DNA of 64,000 bases from Helichrysum umbraculigerum (Eukaryota; Streptophyta; Magnoliopsida; Asterales; Asteraceae), in contig CATIUR010000011.1 in NCBI GenBank assembly GCA_949592205.1, positions 1,364,001-1,428,000 on the forward strand, read 5' to 3'. Shown piece by piece: positions 24,161-35,751 of the stretch (the first letter of the stretch is position 1; each line of letters starts with the position of its first letter). Under the pieces are notes generated by a model. That model was not told the DNA's origin and ran no database searches. It saw nothing but the letters and a program-made list of their open reading frames with translations. The position numbers were made by a program, and so were the translations under genes.

Positions 24161-24884
24161 ATATCACGACCGCTTTTGTGTAAAGGGTACCGCTGCAACA
24201 GACTCAGATCAACAGCGCTGTAAACTTCATTGAAGCAATTGAAAGCGATTGATTATCAAACAGAAAGGTAAGTGCACAATTTGACGTTCTTAACCATTTG
24301 TGATATAATTGACCCATCTTTATTTATGCCTATGAGGTGTTCGATGAAATGCACCAATGGGATTTGAAATCTAGTTCTATTTGAGGTAAACCCCGGTTAA
24401 TTACATTATGTACTGGTTTTAAATTATGCGTTTTGATTTGGATTACACCCTTATAATTATTTGTAAATATTTGATAAATTTCTTCATGTTTTACTCTTTT
24501 ATTCACCTAGTGAACTTGCAAGTTATCTTCCTTCAATAATGGAGTTGTTAATAGGTGAAAAAGGATAACTACACATATTCAGGTATTAATCTCTGTTATC
24601 AGAAACAGTTTTGTGATTGTGTATTTTGGAGTGGTTATTAGCTTGTTTGTGTTTTTAAACTCGATATCTAGTTTTATATGAGTTTGATAAATATATAAAA
24701 ATGGTATTAGGTACTTTCTTGAATATGTGTTTATATCTTAGAAAGAAACATGACAACTTTGAAACTTATGGTAAACTTGTCGATTGGAAATTATTTATAT
24801 GAAGTATTAATTACCAAGGTTATTAAATTGTAAGTCTCATTTCTTATGGTTTTCAGTCAGTAACAGGCAGTTTTATTAAAAGAG
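24160..24884 (+). promoter_or_regulatory. ARV1: ARV1 5' UTR with probable leader intron
   Basis: Inferred. A GC-richer stretch (about 24170-24267) ends AGAAAG|GTAAGTG, a strong donor, and TTTTCAG (to 24856) is a good acceptor 28 bases before the start codon, which would make an intron of about 590 bp in the leader. Inside it, 24322-24384 reads YEVFDEMHQWDLKSSS then stop, a PPR-like relic. Confidence 0.5.
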
Positions 24885-27800
24885 ATGAATTTACGATGTA
24901 TCCAGTGTGGATATCATATAAAAACTCTCTACGTGCAATATTCACCAGGAAATATCCGCCTGATGAAATGTGTAAGTTGCTATTTCAACTATTCAGTCAT
25001 AATCCTATTCGGTTATCCTCGTTTAAAAGTAAAATCACATGAAAGATTTGTTGAAATCATGATGATAGCAAAATTGCAGAGCAGTTGCAGACGAGTACAT
25101 TGAATGTGAGATCATGGTAAAAACTAGACTTCTCAATTCTCATAAATTTTAACATATAAATGATACTTATATGATTTGGTTTAGTTATAGCTCTGACTAA
25201 CTTTGACTTTCACATTCTTTAGATTCTTCTTATTGATTTGATTCTTCACAAGGCAAAAGCATATAGACATCTCTTCTATAACATGTTTGATCGCGCATCT
25301 ATGAACTTTGAGGTCTAGACAGTTTACTACATATCACTTTAACGCGCACACACACTGCTAAGTTACGATTAGTTGGTTAAAATCCTTATCATATTTATTG
25401 CAGGGACTGATGTGGAAGTTGACTTTTGGGTTTCTTCTCTTGGATGCTTGTATCCATCTTGTACTCCTTGTAAGGTTTTTAGGACCCAAACAACGCACAC
25501 AATTGATCACAATTGCACCCACAACAATAAACGAATAATCAAATCGCTAACAAAGCAATTAACAAGCAAACAAGATATATAATTGCGATACGAGAATGTA
25601 AACGACACAAGAATTTACGTGGTTATGTCCAATCTCCAACTTGGAGATTGGTTTAGTCCACGGGGTCAAACCGAGAGATTTTTCACTATTAATTTCGTAG
25701 CTCCCAAGGGTTTACAAATACACAGGTTCTATTTATATGAAGACAAACCTTACTCAACAAGAATTGTGGCCGCCTCATTTTTCACCTGGTGATGATCAGT
25801 TTCGCCTGGCGAAACACACCTTCACCTGGCGAAACACCTTCTGATCAAAATACCATCTAATTCTCCGATTCTTACCTAGCGGAATTACTATCACCCGGCG
25901 AAATGTGTTTTTCCAGCAACCTTGTTCCAACTTTGTTCGTTCTTCACACTCAACAATCTCCCACTTGAAAATCGAACAAACCCAAGATTATTAAACCCTT
26001 ATAATTCCCGTTCAACCAAGTCGAATCCGCCTCTCCATACCGCCGACCAAATCAGGACACGCACACTAACTAAACTCGAGTTAGATAGACTTTCGATAAA
26101 AAGCTCTTCAACTACACCTATTGAAACCGGGAATAAAACAACACCTTCGACGCCCTTTTAGTAATACCTTGTTCTTAGCTCAACTAATACCGCCGGAAAA
26201 CCATCCGGGACATGCTTGCTCGACCTCACAGAATCGGAAGACTTTCGATATACAAAGCTAACTAAACACCACTACAAAACTGGGACCAAATCTCCGGTTA
26301 TCTGCACCACCATCTTCTAGCCCAAGAAGATACGTTGAAGTGTGCAACGATTTTAACCACAAGATTTCATCAAGAAGACAACCGCCGCTTCAATTCATCG
26401 ATTACAAGAACATCGGATCTTGCCAACGACATGTGATCGACCAATCTGTACAGAATTCCGTCTATCCGATTGTCCTTCCTAGCAATCAGAAAATCGCCGA
26501 TAGAACAAACCCGTAGATCATCATCAAGGTTTACATGTGAGAACGCAGTCACAATCTTGAAAACCTACATTACCAATTTTAGCTTTCCCGTTGGTACACC
26601 GACCCCAAACATAGCTATGATTTCTAAGAACTCTTATTCTCTCTCTCAGCCCGTTCCCACTATACGAATTAAATAACAATCGCGGCTATCTGAGAAGACT
26701 CCAGTTCATCACCCACGGTCAGTCACAAATTTCTTTGCCATTAGAGAGTAAAAAAAACAAAGATCCGAATGCTCTAGTGTTATCCGGAATCCGCACACTA
26801 AACCCGTAGAAATTTAGATCTAACAGTTGCACACCAATCTCCAAAGCTCCCACTAGTTGCCAAACTCCCACTAGCTTCGATACTTCCCTGGGTTACCGAA
26901 CTCCTAAGAGTTCCCGACACTCTCAACAATATCCGAAAGCTTAAACATTAGGACTTACACAGTTATCCGCCTCTAACCCACTTAGAAGATTTCCAATTGA
27001 TCACTCAAGAAGAATCACTGTATTGTTGAACCAAACATCAACCAATACCCAAGCCTAGTCAAACGCGTTCTATCCGACATCTTCTACAATAACCAATATC
27101 TTCAAGAGTAGTAGCTCTAACCCACCTAATAATTCCAAACATATGGAATACTCGACCAAAAATCATAGTCTCCCGTTTTAACCCGCGAGCGAAAACAAAA
27201 CTCCCTCTGACACTCATCACTGTAAATTATCAAAACGGATGTGGTACCGTTTATTACCCATCTACCCTACCGAGAAAACCATCCCCTTACCATAACAAAC
27301 CTCACACCTAGTCTGTATCACACAAGTACCAGAGACATCACGTCCCTACACTCGCAACATCAAACCCTTAGTTTCACAACGTTCATCTATTCTTTTGCAC
27401 GGGATCGCAAAGAATGATAATCTCGAATCCAAACCGGATCCCAATAAACTCTCCGCAACAAACCACCAATAAAAAAAATGATCATCGATTCCATTACCAA
27501 CGCGAACAGTCACCGTTACAACGCAACCGGCCTCCCGTCGTGTCATCACGTCACAACCCACCAGACAAAACCCTAATCTTGTTTAATCCTGAAAAAAAAA
27601 GACTCCGAGTTCGTCGCGATCTAACACAAAAATGAGCCTATCGATCTCGATCACATGTTGCAAACAAATCCTAAAACCACATCGTTTTCAATCGTCCCCT
27701 CGATGATTATCTTCAACCGAATCTAGATCCACTATGATTATCTGGTCACAATAAACCTAGCTCTCCATCCTTCAGTGAAACCCTAACCATCAACAATCCA

Positions 27801-29299
27801 TCTTGATCGTGCTTTCATCCGCCATTGTTCTCAATCGCTCAACCTAGAGCTCTGATACCAGTTGTAAGGTTTTTAGGACCCAAACTACGCACACAATTGA
27901 TGACAATTGCACCCACAACAATGAACGAATAACCAAATCGCTAACAAAGCAATTAACAAGCAAACAAGATAAATAAATGCGATACGAGAATGTAAACGAC
28001 ACAAGGATTTAATGTGGTTATGTCCAATCTCCACGGGGCCAAACCGAGAGATTTTTCACTATTAATTTCGTAGCTCCCAAGGGTTTACAAATACACAGGT
28101 TCTATTTATATGAAGACAAAACTTACTCAACAAGAATTGTGGCCGCCTCATTTTTCACCTGGTGATCAGTTTCGCCTCGCGAAACACACCTTCACCTGGT
28201 GAGAAGCACCTTCACCTGGCTAAACACCTTCTGATCAAAATACCATCTAATTCTCCAATTCTCACCTAGCGAGAATTACTATCACCCGGCGAAATGTGTT
28301 CTTGCAGCAACCTTGTTCCAACTTTGTTCGTTCTTCACACTCAATTCTCCTTTTTTCTAAATCATTAGTCTGTTACATTTTGTATGCCGAACATCCCCAT
28401 TTTATAATCATGATGATAATGGTCTGATACTCAGATTATACAATCTCATTCAGCAAGTAATATGATAATCACATACTCATTTATGTTACCCTTAACTAGC
28501 TACTGAGTCAAAATTTCCATTCTACTTACAACTGAAGATGCTTGGGGTTCAGGTCCGAGCTTAACTTCATTAATATGGGCCGGTGGAAAGGTGTGTACGT
28601 TTTCATTTTCATGCTTAGATACCAATTATATCAAATACTGGACTCAAAATCAACATTGTGATTATAGATATTGCTGGGCTCCTTTGCTGGAAATCTTTTG
28701 TTTATTAGTATAATACTTGTTGGAGCAAGATCTCTGTTGAATATGCCCTCTGAAGTATCCAGGTAAGCAGATAATTATGAAGTATATATTTCCAGTTTCA
28801 TACTAGTGTCAAAATTTCCTACACTATATGGTTTTAGAATATTTGCATTGTTTTGTTTTCATAAACCCTGTTCAGGTACAGTATATGGCTTGCGATCCTT
28901 GCCTCAAGCTACTTAAAATTGTTTCTTATAGCAATGATGGTATGTTTCCTTGTTTATGATTTTTGCTTGAATTAGCATAACCTAAATGTGTGATTGTGTT
29001 CTGATGTTGAATTTTATTTGATTTCTTTAGGTATGGGAGTTTCCTCTGGTGATTTTCATAATCGATATATTTGTCTTGTCATCCAACACTTTGGCTTTGA
29101 ATGGTAAGAAGTGTAGTTAAAAGTGATTCTATAAAAAGTTATAATGTTGCTAATTAGGTATACTTTTTCAGTGATGAGCGAGTCAGCCATGGGTAAATGC
29201 TTTGGTGTTTGCTTCTGTGCACATATTGTCAAGTTCCTCGTCAGTTTAGCACTGAACATTGACCTATCAAAGCTAATTTCAAGACTGGTTACTCTTTAA
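24885..29299 (+). CDS. ARV1: ARV1-family protein (lipid/sterol homeostasis), nine coding exons
   Basis: ARV proteins are ER membrane proteins needed for sterol distribution and GPI-anchor/sphingolipid homeostasis. Exons placed by eye: 24885-24971, 25069-25116, 25223-25312, 25404-25449, 28508-28590, 28668-28762, 28876-28939, 29031-29103, 29172-29299. Every junction is GT-AG, phases agree, and the sum is 237 codons plus stop, close to plant ARV1 length. The N-terminus has the ARV zinc motif (RCIQCGYHIKTLYVQYSPGN, then a second CXXC of which QNC opens exon 2) followed by VADEYIECE. The rest is hydrophobic with several membrane segments (ILLGSFAGNLLFISIILVG, VWEFPLVIFIIDIFVLSSN). Intron 4 is about 3.1 kb because it contains an LTR retroelement starting 19 bp after the donor. 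No lesion is seen in the coding sequence. The exon 4/5 join is the least certain: it assumes donor GTATCC at 25450. Confidence 0.95.
25469..28346 (-). mobile_element. Non-autonomous LTR retroelement in ARV1 intron 4
   Basis: LTRs 25469-25955 and 27863-28346. The - strand orientation is set by a primer-binding site matching initiator-Met tRNA (TGGTATCAGAGCT, plus-strand 27848-27860) and by a purine tract (CAAGTGGGAGAT, 25956-25967) of the copia type. CTCCT flanks both sides (25464-25468, 28347-28351) as target duplication. The 1.9 kb interior has no gag or pol frame, so it must be mobilised in trans. It has the same orientation problem as any intronic LTR: opposite strand to the gene. The last bases of the right LTR (ATT against ACA) have changed. 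Confidence 0.9.
25781..25900. repeat. TTCGCC-t-GGCGAA palindromic words in the intronic LTR
   Basis: TTCACCTGGTGA (25781), TTCGCCTGGCGAA (25801), TTCACCTGGCGAA (25821) and CACCCGGCGAAA (about 25891) recur within 120 bp. A matching cluster lies in the other LTR (about 28156-28300). Each is a compact hairpin, and the arms alternate between CACC/GGTG and CGCC/GGCG. Confidence 0.8.
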
Positions 29300-30117
29300 A
29301 CAGTGTATCTGAGATGAATGTGTTCTTGTAGTGTGTTGTATATGGTGAAACTATACTTTAAATATATTATTTATTTATATGAAAAATATTACATATTTTT
29401 AAAAAACTTGTACCATGTGTTAGCAGCATCAAGTTAATCGAACCGTTGGATTTATGTCTCATTTGAAACAAAGTTGCAAATATGTATGAAGACTAATAGC
29501 AATATAAAATGGAACAAAAACTCCACTATGTTTAGTGTGTTCGTTGATAAATCAGAACCATAATATATAAAAAACAATGGAACCAAAAACCGAACTCATG
29601 TAAACCAACTAGGTGATTTAGAAGTGGTACAAAGGAGCATGCTCCAAAAGTTGTACAAAGGTAAAGGTCAGGTGTTGGGTGTTAGGGAATTATATTAACA
29701 CGAAAAGGTTATCCAGTAATAGCACGCATGCCCGTGAAACTATCCATGATGGGTGGAAAAGTACCTCCAACTTAACTACCACTTTTCTTATCCACTTCCC
29801 GATCTCCTAGTGGTGGTTCTCTCTGCTCCAATCCAAAGAAAGAACAATTTTGAAAGGCGTCAAGGCTGCTAGCTAGAATACGACTCAATCCGCTTAGAGA
29901 CTCGCTCAATATAAGGTCCTTACTTTGATATCCACAGGGAGGCATGTCCACCTCTAGAGGTCCTAAGGAGTCGGGCTGCAGTGAGAGAAAAACAATACGT
30001 TAGGACATCTCATTAACAATAGTACTCCAAACAAAAAGAATACGGCATTTTATTAAGCAAATCGTCTAATAAACATGTTTGGTTATTTAAAAGTCGTCCA
30101 GAATGCCCTTGATATGG
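29300..30117. other. Intergenic stretch between ARV1 and TKI1
   Basis: Presumed ARV1 3' UTR and spacer. No gene supported. A 77-codon - strand frame (30013-30246) straddles the hAT border and is spurious. Confidence 0.5.
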
Positions 30118-30125
30118 GGCACGAT

Positions 30126-30946
30126 CAGTGGCGGATCCAGAACTGAAAACCACGTGGTTCATTATTAGCCTAGCTAGCTCGGATAGATCAGTTGATCGAG
30201 TGGAGTCCGGTCGGGTCGGTAATCTTTTATACATAGCACAAATCACGTGTTCAGTGATATTATTATAGTAAACAAATTATTCCTAATGAAGTTTTCAACA
30301 CTCAAAATACTCAGTTATTCTGTAAATGTATCACTAGTAATATCATTATTTAGATATATATTACACCAAAACAACCATTTAACAATAAATCATCAAATTT
30401 TGATACGCAAATCAATCTTTGTTTACCCTATTGTTAAAATCGTATATATATTTCTCGTGTAACACTTAACAAAATCAATGTTTGTTGTGTCTCGGTAATC
30501 CACTAGATAAATAATGTGTTATAAGTATTATATATAGATCTAGTATATTGATTGTTGCCACTTATTTGCATGATCGAAGGGTATATGATAAAAAGAAAGA
30601 TAACCCTTTTATCTAATATAAATGTGTACTAGTAATAGAAAGCAAAAAAGTGGTTATTAGTAGCAATTTAACAAAAGGTTTGAGGAGCTGTTTGTAACCC
30701 ACACAAGGGAAAAAGTGTAAAGATTTGATTGGAGGTGGAGTTGAACACCTGACGTACTGATCTCTAATGATAACAAGACGTCCAAATGTTATTGATATTT
30801 GACCACTAGGCCAAACCTAACTTAATGTTTATCTAAGGTAGTTCATAATATTAATACAAGGTGGTTCATATAAAAATTTTTCAAAGTTCCCAAAAAGCTA
30901 AGGTGGGTCAAGTGACCTACCTTCTTATACCTTGGATCCGCCTTTG
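30126..30946. mobile_element. hAT-type non-autonomous transposon (821 bp)
   Basis: Ends CAGTGGCGGATCC and, inverted, CAAAGGCGGATCC, two mismatches in 13. The 8-bp duplication GGCACGAT lies at 30118-30125 and 30947-30954, diagnostic of hAT. The AT-rich interior has no transposase. Confidence 0.88.
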
Positions 30947-32099
30947 GGCACGATAACAAAACATTTCAGGCAATTCAAAAAAGTCATCTTCTCTTACGAG
31001 ATTTCAAATTACCTTTCAAACATCCAATTGATAGGAACATACTTTTTTATGTTATCCCATAAGAGTTTCAAGGGGTGTCAAGCGGTAATAGTATGAAAAA
31101 ATAGCTAGCTTATGCCGCAGCATTTATGTGGGAACATCTTAATGTGTATTTGAGAGATTGTCCTCGGACTGAAGAGTGCCCACATCTAAATAAAGTATGA
31201 AAAAATAATAATAAACAAACAATATATTACGAACCCAGTATATATCAGTAAGAGCGTGTTGATCTTTTGCAGAACCATCTTCGACATTCCCATCAGAATT
31301 ACCCTCATCCATTGACTCTACTTCTGCAGGATAATCCTCCACAGGCTCATATGTTGCAGCTGTTTTCTACAGAGAATAAAGGAAGCACATCATATCAAAA
31401 TACACGATGGCAAAATGTAAACAAAAATTAACTGGCCAAAACAAAGATCACTGAATGGAAATGAAATACTACTAAAGAGCAGATTTCAAACCTCAGTGGC
31501 AGAGCCTGATGAAACGAGACTCGTGGCAGTCTCCTGTTTGCAATTCACTTTAGAAGTATGTGCCACATGATTCTTCCGGAATGTGAATGCATCACATGTT
31601 TCTTCAGCATCCCAAATGGATGAAATAACTGTAGGCTGGACAGCATTATTGCCAAGATTTTTACTTATATGAGCAGCAATAGCAGCATCAAAGGAATCAC
31701 AGCTGAATGGAATCTGAGACCACGATGGAATGCAGTTGGCACTTCCACCATGAGATACATCCGCAAGCAGATCACCAACACTTATGTTGGTAAGGCTGTC
31801 TGCCCATTCAAAAACCGATGCAGATCCATTCTTGTGAGATTCCTTATCCTGCAATTGATATCAATCCAATATCAAACACTAAATCTGAAACTCTAATTTA
31901 AATGGGCACCATAATTTAGTTAGGTTGCAATCACAAACCTGTGCACCATTCATAGTCAATCTATGGGCAGCACCAGTTGGTTGAGGTTCTTGGTGTGTAT
32001 TTGCAAACCATCCGTACCTTCATAACAAATTACAACATATGAGTATTTCTTGTAGCATACAGAAGTACGAAGTAGTTCTTAATTTAAAATATATGTAGA

Positions 32100-32674
32100 C
32101 TCTGATGCATGGAAACGCCAAAAGTAGTGCCGTACCCGTATCCAAAACTTCTGAGAAACGGATACTTGTGAGAAACGGCAAGAAACGTTTCCAGCTTGTG
32201 AGAAACGTTTCCATAACAGTTTCCTTAAAGTTTCCGAAAAGTTTCTGCCAAGTTTCTATTTTTTTAGGGTTTTCCTGGGCTATTTAATGGTATATGCCTA
32301 TATCTGATCGGCTATTCAATTCCGTATCTCTTCTTCTTCTGATCAATCGATCACCATTCACCAAATCACCATTCCATTCCAACTCGCATACTCGTATACA
32401 TAACCCTTTGTCTTCTTCTTCTCATCGATTATGGCTTCTCAAGAACAAGAAACACAAGGATCATCATCAAGTACATCAATAGACCGACCACCATTGTGGG
32501 ACAATGTGACTAAACTTGAAAAACATACTGGAACAGGAGGCTGTTGGAAATTTCTTTAATATATATATGTTTTTTATATTTTATATTTTCCGTATCTATG
32601 CCGTATCCATATCTTGAAATTTTGAGTTTTGCCGTTTCTCGTATCCGTTCCTTATCCGTTTCCGTGCAACCTAG
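32100..32674 (+). mobile_element. hAT element (575 bp) in a TKI1 intron
   Basis: The duplication TATGTAGA flanks it (32092-32099, 32675-32682). Inverted ends CTCTGATGCATGGAAACG and CTAGGTTGCACGGAAACG agree at most positions. Subterminal repeats of GAAACGGATA / GTTTCC type fill both flanks. It lies about 20 bp from the TKI1 exon ending at 32695, very near the splice donor. Confidence 0.88.
32431..32559 (+). CDS. Truncated BED-type N-terminus of a hAT transposase
   Basis: A 42-codon frame starting MASQEQETQGSSSS and continuing PPLWDNVTKLEKHTGTGGCW, the opening of the BED zinc-finger domain found at the start of hAT transposases and related domesticated proteins. It stops right after WKFL, before the zinc ligands, so it cannot bind DNA as such. 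It is preceded by a leader with CT repeats (TCTTCTTCTT), so the original promoter and 5' UTR may be retained. Confidence 0.75.
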   Translation: MASQEQETQGSSSSTSIDRPPLWDNVTKLEKHTGTGGCWKFL

Positions 32675-34525
32675 TATGTAGAAGAGTCGAACACCTTAAG
32701 CGGAAAACCGAAGGACTTCCGATTGCAGCATATACATCTGCTGCACTTAAAACTGAATGTTGAGTCCATTTCTGACAGCTCATGAGGTCTACACTCTGAG
32801 CACAGTAAGGCAGAAGCATCAGTTCTCCAGATGCTATGCTACACCTTCCCCATTTACGATTCATATGTTCTAAAACCGATGATATTTTCTTTTTAGAACT
32901 TAATGTGAGCTCCAAATGTGGGTTGTGATTCTCCTGACAAAAGATTAAACTCTAAATCAGAATAATACCTTTTCAAATAGGAAACCTAGCTTAATTATAT
33001 GTTCATACCATTTCCAATGCTCTGCGTATACTTTCATTGACTGGGAAAAGCTGAAGTTTAAGTTTGGTCATAGGTTGTACATTGTTGGCAGTTCACATCG
33101 TTTGATGAAAAGATGGCACAGGGGGGATGTCTCTTGCAACAGAGTTTAAACCTTTGTCTCCTGAAAACAAACAAGATATTTAAATCAAACAAAATGGAAA
33201 CCAGATTTGCAGGTTTTGGTAAAAATGGAAGATCGGAAACCCACCCTGCATATATTGTACACTATCAACTAATTTATCCAAGGCTGTCTGTTCCAAATGT
33301 GCAGCAGCATCAGCAACTAATGACACTCCAGCTATTGCAGCCTTCTCCCATTTCTTATATGCAGCACTACCTTTTTAACACAATTAACAATAGTTCCCCA
33401 AAGTAAATTAACAAAGAATAAATTTAAATAACAAAGACAAAAATAAGAACCAGATAAAGACTCACCTGGTCTCCGCCTCTGTCTTGCTTGTTTAACAGAA
33501 GACAAGTCTCCTTTACAGTTGTTCCGATCTAAACATGTGTTTGCATTGCGCCTGACTGAAGCTCCTTTTCCAGAACTTGCATTTTGTGTGGTTTGACCAT
33601 CAACAAGGACAAGATTGACACGAGCATCATGTGTGCAGGCTTTACCCTGATTTGAGACAGAATTTGATGTTGTTGTAGAACAGTTTTCCCCCTGAAGAGG
33701 TCTTTTTTTATATTCTTCTTTCGGTCTTTCAGTAGTTGATGTTCCTTCATAGCAAAGCAAAAATTTGACGGTTTAATAAATAGAAAACCAATTACAAAAT
33801 GCTGAGCCTTGAAAAATGAGAATATACTCACCAACGTCTCCAAGAAAATCTTGAATCTTCGAGGCTTCAAGTGAAGTTTTGAGGCTTTACAGCTATGTTT
33901 TTCAAGTAATGACCACCTACAAATGACACGATTCAATGTAACAATGTGTGCAACACAATCATACAAATAACCCCATCTTTATATATGACTACTTACCACC
34001 GAAGCATGGCAGCATTTGTCTCTTTATGATTTTTGGCATCAAGATAGAGTTCTGGACCCAGTAATTTGTTCATACGCCTCACAAGCCGATAATAATAGTG
34101 TCTAACCTGATCCTTGTTCTTACTCTGAACACGCACAGTTATCTTTTCAAAATTCTGCAACACATATCATGTTAATATAATTAGTATTCACCCCTTTCAG
34201 CATCATATATTTAACATTTATGCATCGCGTAGAAACTTGCCTTGCCAACTTGACGTAAAGCATTAAAGAAACTTTCCTCTTCCTGACGTGTCCAAGCAGC
34301 CCATTGTCGTGTTTGTTTTTTTGCTGAATCAAATTATAAATCCTATAACATTGATCCCAAGCTAGATACTAACAATAACTTACAAATCAACTAATTGATC
34401 TTCCTATATGTACCTGGCTGATTTGTTGTAATATGATGTGTTTCAGATGTGATCACATCTTTAATAAACACATTTTCAGGTATGTCGGACGCTTCACGAC
34501 ATGGAACTTGTGACACCATATTCAT

Positions 34526-35110
34526 GTATAAATGTCAAGAGAGTGTTGGAACTTTCATGATCTTTATACCTTAAAAACTGATTATTTCAATCTCCAAGTT
34601 AGTCTAAAATCCAGATGCAATGATAGAAATAACATATATATACATATTAAAATATATAAATTGGGGAAAAATTGAACACATAGTCCCAATTTCCAGCCAA
34701 ATTTATATTAACATATGATACACATAAAATTCACATATGCATAGAATCAACTTATTCTGCTAAAAGTTAAGCTAGCATTGCCAAACCAACAACAATTAAT
34801 AATTAAGACCATCATCAATTACAAAATCCGTAAACAAGAATAACTCATTTTTTCTTTACCAGATTAGGTGATCAAGATTTGAGATTGAACTCGAATTAAC
34901 CCTAGAAACCACCGTAACTACAGCAATTCGTTAGCAAATTTAATTAAAATTCAAAATCAAGCCTAATTCGACGTAAACCAACACCAAATGCATATACTAC
35001 ACATAATTAAATGCAAATAAATTCGATAAAGCTATTGAATTGAATTCAACAAGAACGAAAGGTCTTACGAGAGAGAAAGAGAAAGAGCGATGACGATGGT
35101 GTTCGAACCG
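34526..35110 (-). promoter_or_regulatory. TKI1: TKI1 5' UTR with probable leader intron and promoter side
   Basis: On the - strand a CT-rich exon (GCTCTTTCTCTTTCTCTCTC) is followed by GTAAGACC at 35068, a donor; the matching acceptor TTTTTAAG lies about 45 bases before the start codon. In-frame TGA lies 12 bases upstream of the ATG chosen at 34525. Confidence 0.5.
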
Positions 35111-35625
35111 ACCCAAACCCAAATTCCGATTACGATTCGGACCCAAAATAATAAAAAAAGTTAAACCACGGTTTACTTTCCTGTCGTATGTATTTTTGAG
35201 AGTTCAAAATTTGGTTTGATTTTTATATTTTCTTTTTCTTTTCCTTTAGAATGATATTTTCATTGAAAAAATTAAATTACAGAGTTAGATAGCCATTGAT
35301 AAATACAACAAATATAAATGATACTTACATCAAATTTATGCATTACCGTATTGTATAGTACATATGTATGTGTCAAAAATAAAGTTGTATCTATCAGCTC
35401 CATTAGATAATGTCGGTGTATTCTATACCTAATAATAATGTTTCTTTTTTAAAAGTAACACCATCTTTTAGCTTTGGTTTACTTTGTTTAACAGATTAAG
35501 ATAACAATGTATTTTTATTTTAAAGAATATCATCCATATTTAATTTAATGTAATTGATGGTCGCATTTTACAACAATTTCATGGTCACGAAAAGCGTTGC
35601 AAAGTATGGAAATCCCCCTTAGGGT
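35111..35625. other. Intergenic stretch, nothing recognised
   Basis: AT-rich, no gene, ends at the copia LTR. Confidence 0.5.
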
Positions 35626-35751
35626 TGTATTGCATTCATCACCAATATATATAGATACAGACATATACAAATATTACAAAGAGCACCCTACACTATACAA
35701 TATATGAATAGTAAACTAAATAAATGTAAACCTATGTTTTACTATGTAACA
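35626..35751 (-). repeat. 3' LTR of the truncated copia element (126 bp)
   Basis: Read on the - strand it starts TGTTACATAGT just after a purine tract (GCGGGGGGTG, plus 35752-35761) and ends GAATGCAATACA. The 5-bp flank AGGGT cannot be compared because the other end is missing. Confidence 0.75.

Larger units (their letters stand above)
31139..34525 (-). pseudogene. TKI1: TSL-kinase interacting protein 1 gene, damaged
   Basis: TKI1 is a nuclear Myb/SANT protein found as a partner of TOUSLED kinase. Exons on the - strand (plus coordinates, 5' to 3'): 34525-34414, 34323-34241, 34154-33997, 33916-33832, 33744-33466, 33370-33245, 33160-33009, 32933-32695, 32017-31939, 31848-31492, 31366-31235. 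Exons 2-4 encode the SANT-like domain (RQWAAWTRQEEESFFNALRQ ... HYYYRLVRRMNKLLGPELYL); exon 8 has KISSVLEHMNRKWG; exon 10 has FEWADSLTNISVGDLL. Exon 2 ends in a GC donor (GCAAGT). Damage: a run of seven A near 33697-33703 where phase and family sequence both require eight; an in-frame TGA at 33095-33093; and no convincing C-terminal exon after 31235 (the family is about 740 residues; about 600 are seen). Either a recent pseudogene, or a live gene with base-calling errors. Confidence 0.9.

Noticed and set aside
25956..27862. Small frames in the interior of the ARV1 intronic element
   Set aside because: None shows gag, protease, RT or integrase motifs; the interior appears non-coding.
28801..28807. 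CTAG|T as a possible 3' end for Helitron D
   Set aside because: No hairpin precedes it and it lies in an ARV1 intron between intact exons.
30013..30246. 77-codon - strand frame
   Set aside because: Crosses the hAT insertion border, so it did not exist before the insertion.
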